16,886 nucleotides of DNA from CAZOGW01 sp964579415 (GCA_964579415.1 CAZOGW010000063.1:1-16886); one strand, 5' to 3'. Numbered from the stretch's first letter, positions 1-7,392 are shown. Numbers and translations: made by a program. The notes: generated by a model from the letters alone, not told the origin.

Positions 1-71
1 CCTATCACGTCGCCGTCACCTTCTCCCGCCCCCCCGGCGGCAACAGACTCGAAGTTGTCGGTCAGAACTGA
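1..71 (+). CDS. C-terminal end of an unidentified protein (partial)
   Basis: Only the last 22 codons are in the window, read from position 3 and stopping at TGA 69-71. The encoded tail reads YHVAVTFSRPPGGNRLEVVGQN. It looks like a beta-strand-rich C-terminus, with alternating hydrophobic residues around a PPGGN turn, and the frame has the G/C-rich third positions expected of a real gene here. The next frame on either side gives low-complexity Arg/Pro sequence. The family cannot be told from so little. A heptamer repeat begins three bases after the stop. Confidence 0.5.
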   Translation, partial: YHVAVTFSRPPGGNRLEVVGQN

Positions 72-73
72 GC

Positions 74-129
74 ACTACGTACTACGTAATGCGAAGCCAG
101 CCTCGAGTGTTCCGTACCAAGTACCAAGT
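74..129. repeat. GTAC-based heptamer repeats, locus 1
   Basis: Two short period-7 arrays lie just after the upstream gene. ACTACGT is repeated twice at 74-87, followed by a partial unit. GTACCAA is repeated twice at 114-127, followed by GT. The first unit is the reverse complement of the ACGTAGT unit at locus 2 (4304-4338), and all units contain or generate GTAC. They lie in non-coding DNA between the upstream stop and the small minus-strand ORF. Confidence 0.6.
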
Positions 130-163
130 CCCACTGGCTGCGAGATCCGCCTGAACCACCTAC

Positions 164-259
164 TCAGAGCGCAAACCCAGAGGTTGCCAGCTTGACGACG
201 AAGGCAATGACGATGAGGGCGAGGAGTCCGATCACGACGGCGGCGGTGGTGGGCCTCAC
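164..259 (-). CDS. possible 31-residue single-span membrane peptide
   Basis: A GTG start (257-259) opens a 31-codon frame ending at TGA (164-166). The product has a short positive N-terminus (MRPTTAA), one hydrophobic span (about residues 6-24, VVIGLLALIVIAFVV) and a Lys after it. A TANNNT box (TATCGT, 267-272 on the minus strand) ends 7 nt before the start, which would fit a leaderless transcript. There is no clear Shine-Dalgarno. No family is recognised. Chance cannot be excluded at this length, but a clean span with a flanking positive charge is more than most random frames give. Confidence 0.35.
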   Translation of the reverse strand: MRPTTAAVVIGLLALIVIAFVVKLATSGFAL

Positions 260-280
260 ATCTGCGACGATAGCCCCGGC

Positions 281-568
281 ATGAATTCACTCGATCGCCG
301 GCATGTGGTGCTCCTCACCAAACCCGACTGCGGCCTGTGCCGGGAGGCGGAGCGCGCCGTCCTCAAGGCGGCCCGTACCCTTTCCATGTCCGTAGACACG
401 GTGGATATCACCTCCGATTCCAACCTGCAGGATCGCTACGGGGAGCGGGTTCCGGTCCTGGTCGGCGTCGGTCAGCGGGTTCTCGCCGAAGGCGCCATCA
501 CCCGCTACGCCGCCCAGAGGGCGCTTCTCAAGGTGCGCCTGGGGCTGGCCCGGAGCCGGCGGGGTTAG
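281..568 (+). CDS. glutaredoxin-like thiol protein
   Basis: A 95-residue protein of the glutaredoxin/DUF836 type with a thioredoxin-like fold. The first strand (VVLLTKPDC) leads into the redox motif C17-G-L-C20. A second strand (VDTVDIT) follows, then the conserved cis-proline segment ERVPVL (P58) and a GxxxAEG-like strand-helix end. Size and order match small actinobacterial glutaredoxin-family proteins that transfer electrons or reduce disulfides in the cytoplasm. In many actinobacteria such a gene stands directly before rex and hemA (family knowledge). Here a minus-strand lytic transglycosylase separates it from rex. Its TAG stop overlaps the TAA stop of that convergent gene in the shared bases TTAG (565-568). 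The ATG at 281 is the only sensible start; no clear Shine-Dalgarno precedes it. Confidence 0.85.
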   Translation: MNSLDRRHVVLLTKPDCGLCREAERAVLKAARTLSMSVDTVDITSDSNLQDRYGERVPVLVGVGQRVLAEGAITRYAAQRALLKVRLGLARSRRG

Positions 569-1533
569 CCCTCACCGAGCACGACGTCGCCGGTCTCGAG
601 GCGGTAGTACACCCGCCAGCCGTGGTACGCCTCCAGGTAGTGCGGGAACAGGTCCATGGCCTCGGCGTGGGCGAGGACGGCATCGACGTACAGGTCGCTG
701 TGGTTGTAGGCGTACAAGGCCCGGCGCATGTTTCCGGGAGCGCCGTGGGCCACCAGGTAGCGGGCCGCGGCGGCGATGGCGTCGGCGGGGTCCTCTATGT
801 CTCCCTCGCCGTACGCATCCCACGTGGCGGGAAGGAACTGCATCGGGCCGCGGGCGCCGGCATGGCTGTCGCCGCGGATGCGGCCGAACCGTGTCTCCAC
901 GAGGTGGATGGCGGCGAGGACGCTCCAGGGCACGCCCAGTTCCCCCTCGGCGTCGTCGTAGTGGGCGCGTAGCTCGGCGACCGGCGGCGGAGCCACGATG
1001 TCCCACCCGGGTAGGGCGGGACGCGGGGTGGTGAGTTCCCGTAGCGCCGTCCCGGCCACGATGTTGAGATCGAACGCCGCCTGCAGCTCTTCGGGAACCG
1101 CGGCGCGGGCCGCTGCCTGCCATTCCGGGTTGTCGACCAGGTCCCGGTACGCCTGCTGCTGGGCCCATGCCCACCGTGCCCGGTGCCCTGCCGGTGTGGC
1201 GGCATCGGCCAGCGCTGCCTCGGCCTCCGCCAGTATGGCGGCGACCGCCGCCTCGTCGGTGAACGGCGTCACCTCCGAAGGCGGCACCGGCTCTGCGATG
1301 GTGGTTGTGGTTGTCGTCGCCGCCGTTGTCGACGTGAGCTGCGGCATGGTCGTGGTGGGGGCAGGCGGGATGGTGGCCGCAGTCGTGGTCGAGGAGGGAG
1401 GGGCGGGGCTGGTCGCCGCCGTGCCGCCGGTGGCGTGGGGGGCAGCGCTCGACGCGGTCTGCGGGGCCGGTACGGTCCCGGCGCACGCTGTCACCATCAT
1501 CAAGCCGGCGACAAGGCCGCCTGCGCGTCTCAC
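565..1533 (-). CDS. lipoprotein lytic transglycosylase (SLT domain)
   Basis: With the GTG at 1533 the product has 322 residues. It opens with a lipoprotein signal (MRRAGGLVAGLMMVTAC), a lipobox ending at C17. A long Thr/Pro/Ala-rich wall-spanning linker follows, then a helical region, then a soluble-lytic-transglycosylase domain. The domain shows the catalytic Glu in HLVETRFGR (E213), the RGPMQFLPATW core, and a YAYNHSDLYVDAV motif typical of the family. It should cleave peptidoglycan glycan strands by forming 1,6-anhydro ends on the outer face of the membrane. The frame stays open to a GTG at 1602. I prefer 1533 because it gives a standard lipoprotein signal and a TACAGT -10-like box ends 6 nt before it. 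Confidence 0.88.
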   Translation of the reverse strand: MRRAGGLVAGLMMVTACAGTVPAPQTASSAAPHATGGTAATSPAPPSSTTTAATIPPAPTTTMPQLTSTTAATTTTTTIAEPVPPSEVTPFTDEAAVAAILAEAEAALADAATPAGHRARWAWAQQQAYRDLVDNPEWQAAARAAVPEELQAAFDLNIVAGTALRELTTPRPALPGWDIVAPPPVAELRAHYDDAEGELGVPWSVLAAIHLVETRFGRIRGDSHAGARGPMQFLPATWDAYGEGDIEDPADAIAAAARYLVAHGAPGNMRRALYAYNHSDLYVDAVLAHAEAMDLFPHYLEAYHGWRVYYRLETGDVVLGEG

Positions 1534-1539
1534 CGGTGG

Positions 1540-1545
1540 ACTGTA
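1540..1545 (-). promoter_or_regulatory. candidate -10 box for the lytic transglycosylase
   Basis: TACAGT on the minus strand fits TANNNT and ends 6 nt before the GTG at 1533, the spacing expected for a leaderless mRNA. No clear -35 was seen. Confidence 0.4.
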
Positions 1546-1602
1546 GGCCCCTGCGAGGATTCCGCTCCGGGAGGTGACCGGGTGCCCGCGGGCCGGGCTC
1601 AC

Positions 1603-1608
1603 TATCCT
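1603..1608 (+). promoter_or_regulatory. candidate -10 box for rex
   Basis: TATCCT fits TANNNT and ends 6 nt before the GTG start of rex at 1615, so transcription would begin at or next to the start codon. No convincing -35 was seen. It lies 5' of the upstream GTG of the divergent gene, which argues that the divergent gene starts at 1533 rather than 1602. Confidence 0.4.
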
Positions 1609-1614
1609 CGTAGG

Positions 1615-2244
1615 GTGAGGTCTTCACTTCCCGCTGCCACCGTCTCGCGGCTGCCGGTGTACCTGAGGGTGCTGGCGTCGCTGCCGGCGACGCTGCACAC
1701 CTGCTCATCCGAGCAGCTCGCCGCCATGGCCGGGGTGAACTCCGCCCAGGTGCGCAAGGACCTCTCCTTCCTCGGGTCGCATGGCACCCGTGGTGTGGGC
1801 TACGGCGTGGCGGAGTTGCTGGAGCAGCTCCGCCGGGCTCTCGGCCTGACCCGGGAGCACGCCGTGGTGATCGTCGGCGCCGGGAACCTGGGGTCGGCAC
1901 TGGGGAACTATGGGGGATTCGCCGCCTGGGGCTTCCACGTGGCTGCCGTCGTCGACTCCGACCAGTCGAAGATCGGGACGAAGGCGGCAGGCCTCGACGT
2001 GGAGCCGGTGGAGGCACTGGACCGCATCGTCGCCGAGCGGGGTGTCACCATCGCCATCATCGCCACACCGGCCCGGGCCGCGCAGGAGGTGGCGGACCGC
2101 CTCGTCGCCTCCGGCGTACGGTCGATCCTCAACTTCGCCCCCGCCACCATCGAGGTCGACGAAGGTGTCCAGGTTCGCCGGGTGGACCTGTCGACGGAGC
2201 TGCAGATCCTGACCTACCACCTGAAGGCCCGCGAGAGGGCCTGA
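1615..2244 (+). CDS. rex: redox-sensing transcriptional repressor Rex
   Basis: A 209-residue protein, the usual length for Rex. Residues 10-66 form the winged helix, including the family motif AGVNSAQVRKDLSFLGSHG and the wing RGVGYGV. The Rossmann domain follows, with VVIVGAGNLGSALGNY (GxGxxG at 88-93), the acidic D114 at the end of the second strand, and the NFAPATIEV and C-terminal domain-swap helix. Rex dimers bind operators when NADH/NAD+ is low and release them when NADH rises, controlling respiratory genes. The frame is open far upstream, but GTG 1615 is where family homology begins. The gene is separated from the glutaredoxin gene by an opposite-strand gene, and hemA is not adjacent. 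A short GC hairpin overlaps the stop codon (2225-2242). Confidence 0.95.
   Translation: MRSSLPAATVSRLPVYLRVLASLPATLHTCSSEQLAAMAGVNSAQVRKDLSFLGSHGTRGVGYGVAELLEQLRRALGLTREHAVVIVGAGNLGSALGNYGGFAAWGFHVAAVVDSDQSKIGTKAAGLDVEPVEALDRIVAERGVTIAIIATPARAAQEVADRLVASGVRSILNFAPATIEVDEGVQVRRVDLSTELQILTYHLKARERA
2225..2242 (+). terminator. weak hairpin at the end of rex
   Basis: AGGCCC, a six-base loop, then GGGCCT form a 6-bp stem that overlaps the last codons and the stop codon of rex. No T-run follows, so it is at best a weak terminator between the convergent rex and PH-domain genes. The remaining bases up to 2314 show nothing else. Confidence 0.25.
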
Positions 2245-2314
2245 GCCGTCCGTGTCGGGGACCTGCTCGTCGAGGGGGGCGTCTGTATCGGCAGAGTCAT
2301 CGGGGGACTTCGGG

Positions 2315-3727
2315 TCACACACCATCAGCGAGGGTGATGCGGGCGGCCGATCGGGCCAGATGTGCGGCGAGGCCGTCGGCGTCGGAGCGTTCGAGGTCCA
2401 CCGCCTGGACGGTGCCACCCGCTGCGGCGCCGGCGGTGTCCACGATCACCGAGGCCAGGCCCAGGCGCCGCTGGAACACCGTCGCCCTGATCTTCACGTT
2501 CTGCACCTTGCCCAGCGGCACGACGGCGAGCGTCTGGGTGACGACACCCCGCCGCACCAGGAGGTGATCGCCGTCGGCCACCCATCCGAGCCGACGCCAC
2601 CGTGCGCGGGCGTACGCCCACGAGAGCAGCGTCCCGCCGGCGAGGGCCGCTATCGCTGGGATCGGCGTCGTGTCGAGGACGGAGAGCCCGATCCAGGCGA
2701 TACCGGCCAGCACCATCGACACGGCTACTCCCCGCACCGCGATGCGGCGCACGGCAAGGGGGGAGTGGGAGCGCAGATCCTCTTCCGCGGTGGCCACCCG
2801 CCCGAGCACCTGCTCGGTGAGCTGGTGCCACCCTCCGTGGAGCACCAGCGGTGCCAGGAGCCCGTCACTGAGAGCGTCGTCAAGGGAGCCGCCTGCCTCG
2901 CCGGTGGCGACGCTCAGGGTCTCGAGTCCGATCGCCCGTCGCAGCGGGGGGCGGGTCACCCGCGTGCTCTGGATCCGTGCCAGCGGCGCATCCGTCTCGC
3001 GCCGCTCCAGGAAGCCGCGGGATACCCGCAGCCGGTCGGCCTCGGTCCATGAGACGAATCCGACGACGCTGATGGCGTTGTACAGAGGCCACAGGAGCGT
3101 CAGCATGACCGGTATCGCGAGGTAAGGCCTTGCGTCGAGGATCAGTGCCGCGGCTGCGGCTGGTGCCGCCACCAGCAGGATCGCCGAGGTGTCGGTGAGG
3201 GCGTAGGTCCAGACGGACCTCGTTTCCATCCGGGCGATCTCGGACGGCTCCACGGGTGCGGTCTCGTCACCGATCACCGGATCGCCGGGATCGAGCAGTC
3301 GGCGTAGCCGATCGGCCTCGGGGTGTGACACGTACGACAGCCCGATCTCCGCGGTGTCGGCGGCGGAGACCTCCAGTGAGCTCACGCCGAGGAACCGTCC
3401 CACGAGACCGGTGTTGACGCCCACGGATTGGACGCGGTCGCGGGGCATCGAGCGATGCTGCTTGAACAGCACCCCGGTACGCAGCTCCAGAACACGGTCG
3501 GTGAGCCTGTAGCCCATGAAGAGGTAGCGGACCACGGCGAACAGGAACACGCCGACCGCCAGCACCGTATCGGCGTAGTCGAACTCCTCGGGGGTTCCGG
3601 GAATGGACACGTCGAAGACGAAGACACCGATCAATGCCCAGGCCACCTTGCCCAACTCGCGCAGGATGGTGAGCGGGTGAAGGCGGGACCACTCCGCCGG
3701 TGTCGCCGCGGTGGCGGGCTCAGACAA
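2315..3727 (-). CDS. triple bacterial PH-domain membrane protein (YdbT-like)
   Basis: A 470-residue membrane protein with three bPH2 (DUF304-type) repeats joined by hydrophobic hairpins. Repeat 1 lies near residues 78-140 (RTGVLFKQHRSMPRDRVQSV). Repeat 2 is near 228-300 (RLRVSRGFLERRETDAPLAR), and repeat 3 near 385-455 (HLLVRRGVVTQTLAVVPLGK). Each shows the positive-Gly, P-x-x-R/K-x-Q and GL-strand pattern of the family. This matches Bacillus YdbT in size and domain count; a precise biochemical role is not known. The TTG start (3725-3727) overlaps the end of the next gene by 8 nt and has GGAG at proper distance, so the pair is translationally coupled. Confidence 0.85.
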   Translation of the reverse strand: MSEPATAATPAEWSRLHPLTILRELGKVAWALIGVFVFDVSIPGTPEEFDYADTVLAVGVFLFAVVRYLFMGYRLTDRVLELRTGVLFKQHRSMPRDRVQSVGVNTGLVGRFLGVSSLEVSAADTAEIGLSYVSHPEADRLRRLLDPGDPVIGDETAPVEPSEIARMETRSVWTYALTDTSAILLVAAPAAAAALILDARPYLAIPVMLTLLWPLYNAISVVGFVSWTEADRLRVSRGFLERRETDAPLARIQSTRVTRPPLRRAIGLETLSVATGEAGGSLDDALSDGLLAPLVLHGGWHQLTEQVLGRVATAEEDLRSHSPLAVRRIAVRGVAVSMVLAGIAWIGLSVLDTTPIPAIAALAGGTLLSWAYARARWRRLGWVADGDHLLVRRGVVTQTLAVVPLGKVQNVKIRATVFQRRLGLASVIVDTAGAAAGGTVQAVDLERSDADGLAAHLARSAARITLADGV

Positions 3728-4262
3728 GCCCGAGCTCCGCCTTCACGGCATCGGCGTGATGCGACTCGATGTCCTGGACCGAGACCCCCGGGGTGCGCGC
3801 ACCGGCCGTGTGTACGGTGAGCGTCACCAGTGCCCGTCGCTCCTGCAGCGGCCCTGACGACGTGGTGATGTTCTGGATGCGGCTCCGCGGCACCAGGGCC
3901 ACATGGTGCACCAGCACGCCATGGCGGACCTCGAACAGGTCGTCGTCGAGTCGCCATCCCCACCGCCGGTGCTCGATGCCCGACCACACCCACGCGCCTG
4001 CCATGAGGATCACCCCACATCCGGCCAGTCCACCCAAGGTCCACGACGGCACCGGGACCGACCACAACAACCGTGCCACGACGGCAACAGCCGCCACGGC
4101 GAGGACGGCGAGAGCGACGGAGGACGTGTCACGGATGCGGCGGACCGCCAGGGCATCGGGGCCGAGAGGGTGCAGATCGGCCAGCGGGCTCTCCGATGCA
4201 GTGGACTCCGGCGGTTCCGGTGGCGGAATGTCAGACGAAGCGCGCGTGCTCACCACCGGCAT
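3720..4262 (-). CDS. single bacterial PH-domain membrane protein (YdbS-like)
   Basis: A 180-residue protein. An acidic, Pro/Ser-rich cytoplasmic N-terminus runs to about residue 45. Two membrane spans follow (about 48-67 and 76-95), then one bPH2 domain from about 100 to 175. That domain has the family pattern FEVRHGVLVHHVALVPRSRI, a QNITTS strand and a VTLTVHTAGA strand. It is the partner of the triple-domain protein, as in ydbS-ydbT pairs. It starts at ATG 4262 without a strong Shine-Dalgarno, and its stop overlaps the start of the downstream gene. A heptamer repeat separates it from the respiratory operon, so it may have its own promoter. Confidence 0.82.
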   Translation of the reverse strand: MPVVSTRASSDIPPPEPPESTASESPLADLHPLGPDALAVRRIRDTSSVALAVLAVAAVAVVARLLWSVPVPSWTLGGLAGCGVILMAGAWVWSGIEHRRWGWRLDDDLFEVRHGVLVHHVALVPRSRIQNITTSSGPLQERRALVTLTVHTAGARTPGVSVQDIESHHADAVKAELGLV

Positions 4263-4303
4263 TGTGCCAGGGAACGGGACCCTGCGTTGAAGGGCGACCA
4301 GAC

Positions 4304-4338
4304 ACGTAGTACGTGGTACGTAGTACGTAGTACGTAGC
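4304..4338. repeat. GTAC-based heptamer repeats, locus 2
   Basis: Five contiguous heptamers: ACGTAGT, ACGTGGT, ACGTAGT, ACGTAGT, ACGTAGC. The array runs into the stop codon of the gene at 4338-4835. Because ACGTA is nearly self-complementary, either strand can fold on itself. It sits between the last gene of the respiratory operon and the PH-domain pair. Confidence 0.8.
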
Positions 4339-4835
4339 TAGTCCTCCCGCTCGTACCTGTCCAGAGCAACCACGAACATGACGAACAGGATGACACACGC
4401 CAGGGTGAGGGCGATGGCGGGGATACGCATCTGTATGGCGTTGAGGCCCTCGATGCTGGAGGGGATGAGGCCGCGGGGTGCGTACACCACGAACAGCATC
4501 GACCCGATGGTCAACCAGCCGAAGGTGGCCGCGCCGGTGACCAGGAACGCCAGCCGCTTGCCCAGATTGGTGTAGAGCAGCAGGAAACCGGTGCCGATGA
4601 AGGCGGTCACCGACACCACGGTGATGAGGATGCCCCGGGCGGCGATCGAGAACGGCGAGGTCTCCCCGGTCTCGGCGTCGACCTGCTTGAAGACGGCGTC
4701 GTAGGCGTCACCGATCCAGCCCCGCACGATGGGGATGAACGAGATCACGGTGATGACGATGGCGACGACGCCGAGCCACTCCAGCTTCGTCAGGCCCCGC
4801 TCGTCGGCCCTCAGCCGGTCCCTCACCGTGCTCAT
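4338..4835 (-). CDS. membrane protein with Flp-pilin-like N-terminus, last gene of the respiratory operon
   Basis: A 165-residue protein with about four membrane spans (20-38, 66-90, 97-118, 137-157). Its first 48 residues resemble a Flp/TadE-type class III prepilin: a charged leader, G14, LTKLEW with Glu at +5 and an aromatic residue at +6, then a hydrophobic helix and IGDAYDAVFKQV. The other spans are not pilin-like, and the C-terminus is charged (LDRYERED). Its start overlaps the stop of the cytochrome c gene (ATGA), so the two are translationally coupled and its product probably belongs to the same complex. No functional family is recognised. It carries no heme or metal motif. Confidence 0.7.
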   Translation of the reverse strand: MSTVRDRLRADERGLTKLEWLGVVAIVITVISFIPIVRGWIGDAYDAVFKQVDAETGETSPFSIAARGILITVVSVTAFIGTGFLLLYTNLGKRLAFLVTGAATFGWLTIGSMLFVVYAPRGLIPSSIEGLNAIQMRIPAIALTLACVILFVMFVVALDRYERED

Positions 4836-6487
4836 GGCAGCGACCTCTCCAGCTGGGCGATCAGCTCGATGTCCTCGGCGCTCAGGACACGCCCGAAACC
4901 GGGCATGCGGCCGGTGCCGAGCCCGTTGATGCCGAACGCCACGGCATCGTCGGAGCCCCCGATGATGAAGTCGACGTGGTCGTCGAACTCGGGGAACTGC
5001 ACCACGGCGCGCCCACCGACGAGTGAGGGTCCCCAGGCGCCGGTGCCGAGGCTCTGCTCGAATGCCACGCCGGCCGAGTAGCCGGCGGTGTGGCAGCGGG
5101 CACAGTAGGCGTTGAACAACCCGACGGCGCGTTCCGCCTCGGAGGCGCCGACGCCCATGTCGGCGGCGACCTGATCGAAATCGACGGCCCAGGGCCGGGT
5201 GGCGGCGGCTTCCTCGAGGAAGTCGATGGTGCCCTGGATCTGGGTGATGAACACGTCGTTGCGTTCGGTGAGCACCGACAGTGTCAGGTGGGCGGCGTCC
5301 AACTCACGGAGGAACACGGTGGCGCGCTCCAGGTCGGGGATGGGCTCACCGGTGGCCGATTCCTGACTGTATGCCTGTGTCGGGTCCAGCTCGACGCCGT
5401 ACATCTCGGGAAGGCTGGGATCCTGGATGGTGACCACCTCGGGGACCCGGTTGCCCTCGTCGTCCAGCACCGGGCTGCCGTCGGAGAAGGTCTGGTCCCG
5501 CACCTGGCGCACCAGCACCGTCTCGTCGACGGAGGCGGCGATCACGTTGAGGCCCTCCTCGGCGGCGTCGCTGAGGCCGTCCCGGTCGGTGTCCTGCCCC
5601 GGGGAGTCGCACGACGAGCCCACCGCGGCGGCTGAGGCGGCGGTGCAGGTGCCGTCGCCGGCGAGGAGTTCCCTCACCTCGGTCGGGTAGTCGGCGATGA
5701 CGGCGAACCGTTCCGGCGCCTCGACCGTGTCCACCATCGCGGTCTCCTGCTCGAGGAGGAGCCGGGCCACCACGGCGTCGCCGGAGGCGATGCGGTCGAG
5801 GGCGGCGGTCACCGAGCGCTCGGTCTTGGCGAAGGCGTCTTCCTGGGAGATCTGGATGCTGCGCAGGTAGGCCAGCGTCTGGTCGATCTCCTGGATGGTC
5901 ATGGCGCCGCCGCCTTCGAGGCCGTTGGCCGGCATCGGTGTCCCCGCCCGTCCGTAGGTGATCCAGTGCCGGACCTCCTCCTCGTTGTAGCGGAGGAAGA
6001 TGTCGTTGAGTGACGGGACCGACCACGATGTGGACAGGTCGCTGCGAGCCTCGGTGTAAGGGGCGCCGCCGCCTCCTCCGTCGGGCCCGTGGCAGTCGAT
6101 GCAGCTGAAGCTCTCGTACCAGTGCTCGCCCTCCTCGACGTAGCTGTGGGCGATCTCGTCGGCGGCGGCAGCCTGGCGGCCGCCCTCGTTCATGTAATAG
6201 ATGGGCATGAAGATGGCGAGGACGGCGGCGGAGAGGACCGCGGCGTTGAGGACCCGGGTCACCCGGTTGGTCTCCATCTCGTCGTCGGAGAGGTAGGGCT
6301 GCAGGTTGAGCGGCGTCTCCTCCACCTCCTGGCGCCGCCGCCGGCTCGACAGGTAGAGGTAAGCCAGCCATCCGATGACGGCGGCGGCGACGACGGTGAG
6401 CACCACCGAGCCGACACCGACGTTGGCCGGTTCGACCACCGTCTCGGTATCGGCAGCGGCGAGGATCACGCCCTGGTGGAGCGTCAC
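4832..6487 (-). CDS. membrane-anchored diheme cytochrome c of the bc-type complex
   Basis: The likely start is GTG 6487 (551 residues), with GAGG 8 nt upstream and 10 nt after the Rieske stop. Two N-terminal spans (24-46 and 76-97) are followed by two cytochrome c domains. The first has CIDCH (129-133) and axial Met in GTPMPA (M185). The second has CARCH (462-466) and axial Met in GRMPGFG (M528). The roughly 270-residue linker contains two Cys (281, 293) and DTDRDGLSDAAE (299-310), a thrombospondin type-3/EF-hand-like calcium loop. It should take electrons from the Rieske protein and pass them to an oxidase or another cytochrome on the outer face of the membrane. It plays the role of QcrC, although actinobacterial QcrC usually carries its anchor at the C-terminus (family knowledge). 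Confidence 0.88.
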   Translation of the reverse strand: MTLHQGVILAAADTETVVEPANVGVGSVVLTVVAAAVIGWLAYLYLSSRRRRQEVEETPLNLQPYLSDDEMETNRVTRVLNAAVLSAAVLAIFMPIYYMNEGGRQAAAADEIAHSYVEEGEHWYESFSCIDCHGPDGGGGGAPYTEARSDLSTSWSVPSLNDIFLRYNEEEVRHWITYGRAGTPMPANGLEGGGAMTIQEIDQTLAYLRSIQISQEDAFAKTERSVTAALDRIASGDAVVARLLLEQETAMVDTVEAPERFAVIADYPTEVRELLAGDGTCTAASAAAVGSSCDSPGQDTDRDGLSDAAEEGLNVIAASVDETVLVRQVRDQTFSDGSPVLDDEGNRVPEVVTIQDPSLPEMYGVELDPTQAYSQESATGEPIPDLERATVFLRELDAAHLTLSVLTERNDVFITQIQGTIDFLEEAAATRPWAVDFDQVAADMGVGASEAERAVGLFNAYCARCHTAGYSAGVAFEQSLGTGAWGPSLVGGRAVVQFPEFDDHVDFIIGGSDDAVAFGINGLGTGRMPGFGRVLSAEDIELIAQLERSLP

Positions 6488-6497
6488 AGTGGGGACC

Positions 6498-7379
6498 TCA
6501 CACGCACGCCGGCCCTTGTGGGTACTGGATGGTCTTGTTGGCGGCTCGGGAGGTCTGGATGACCTCGCCGGTATGGACGATGAGGTTGCCCCCGTCGTCG
6601 CTCTCGACGGTAAAGCGATCCATGTTGCGGGGCGCCGGGCCCGACTCGTATTCGCCGTGGAAGTTGTACCGGGAGCCATGGCAGGGGCACTCGAAGCCCT
6701 GGGAGGGGACGCAGGACGGGACCCGGCAGCCGAGATGGACGCAGCGCTGCCACAGCGCCATCAGGGCAGGCTCCTCGCCGCTGCCTCCGGCGACGACGGG
6801 GAGACCTTCGAACGAGCTGCCCGGCACCGCCGCCTCCGGTATCGTCACCAGCCACGTCTGTGCCTCGGCGACGAAGAGGGGCACGATGGTGCCGTCGGGT
6901 CGGACGATCTGGGAGCGAAGCTCGCCGATGTTGCCGACGTTGATGGGGGCCCCGAAGCCGCCCTTGAGCTTGGGCCACAGGAACGCCAGTGCGGCGATTC
7001 CGAACTGGGCGAGGAAGACGCCGAAGATCGCCAGCAACGACCGGTTGAGGAAGCTGCGCCGGGTGACGGTCATCTCGTCGCGGGTCAGCTTCTCCCGGGC
7101 CTGCAACGGGTCGATCGGGATCGCGGTGGCGACCTGCTCCTCCTCGGCGTCGGCCTCGATCTCGGTCTCGGGGGGCGCCAGCACCGCCACCGCCGAGCCT
7201 TCCGCCTCCCGCTGCTTGCGGGCCTCCCGGTCGCGGCGCACGGCACGGCGGTCGAGGGCGGCGGTGCGGCCCTCTTCCTCCGTAGGCCCGGGGCGGCGGC
7301 CTGCGATGGTGAAGATGGCGATGGCGGTGAAGGCGGCTGCAGCCACCAGGAGTGTGGTGAAGATGGCGGTGGCGGTCAT
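6498..7379 (-). CDS. Rieske iron-sulfur protein of the bc-type complex
   Basis: Start ATG 7379 (293 residues), with GGGGA upstream and 13 nt after the preceding stop. An N-terminal span (about 4-26) leads to a charged cytoplasmic linker (28-100). A Tat-type TRRSFLNR motif (106-113) follows, with the second span (114-136). The Rieske fold shows both cluster boxes, CVHLGC (213-218) and CPCHGS (231-236), and then the GPAPRN turn. C213, H215, C231 and H234 would bind the [2Fe-2S] cluster; C218 and C233 would form the usual disulfide. An extra C223 lies between the boxes. The protein moves electrons from quinol at the cytochrome b site to cytochrome c. Confidence 0.94.
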   Translation of the reverse strand: MTATAIFTTLLVAAAAFTAIAIFTIAGRRPGPTEEEGRTAALDRRAVRRDREARKQREAEGSAVAVLAPPETEIEADAEEEQVATAIPIDPLQAREKLTRDEMTVTRRSFLNRSLLAIFGVFLAQFGIAALAFLWPKLKGGFGAPINVGNIGELRSQIVRPDGTIVPLFVAEAQTWLVTIPEAAVPGSSFEGLPVVAGGSGEEPALMALWQRCVHLGCRVPSCVPSQGFECPCHGSRYNFHGEYESGPAPRNMDRFTVESDDGGNLIVHTGEVIQTSRAANKTIQYPQGPACV

Positions 7380-7392
7380 CGTTATATCCCCA

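Noticed and set aside
1615..1627. Rex operator-like palindrome GTGAGGTCTTCAC at the rex start
   Set aside because: The half-sites are GTGA and TCAC, but the spacer is 5 nt instead of 6, the flanking TT/AA are missing, and it overlaps the start codon. Too weak to call.
4832..6679. Cytochrome c gene starting at 6679 with a 64-residue leader
   Set aside because: The leader overlaps the Rieske gene, is low-complexity, and has no signal. GTG 6487 has a proper ribosome site and follows the Rieske stop by 10 nt.
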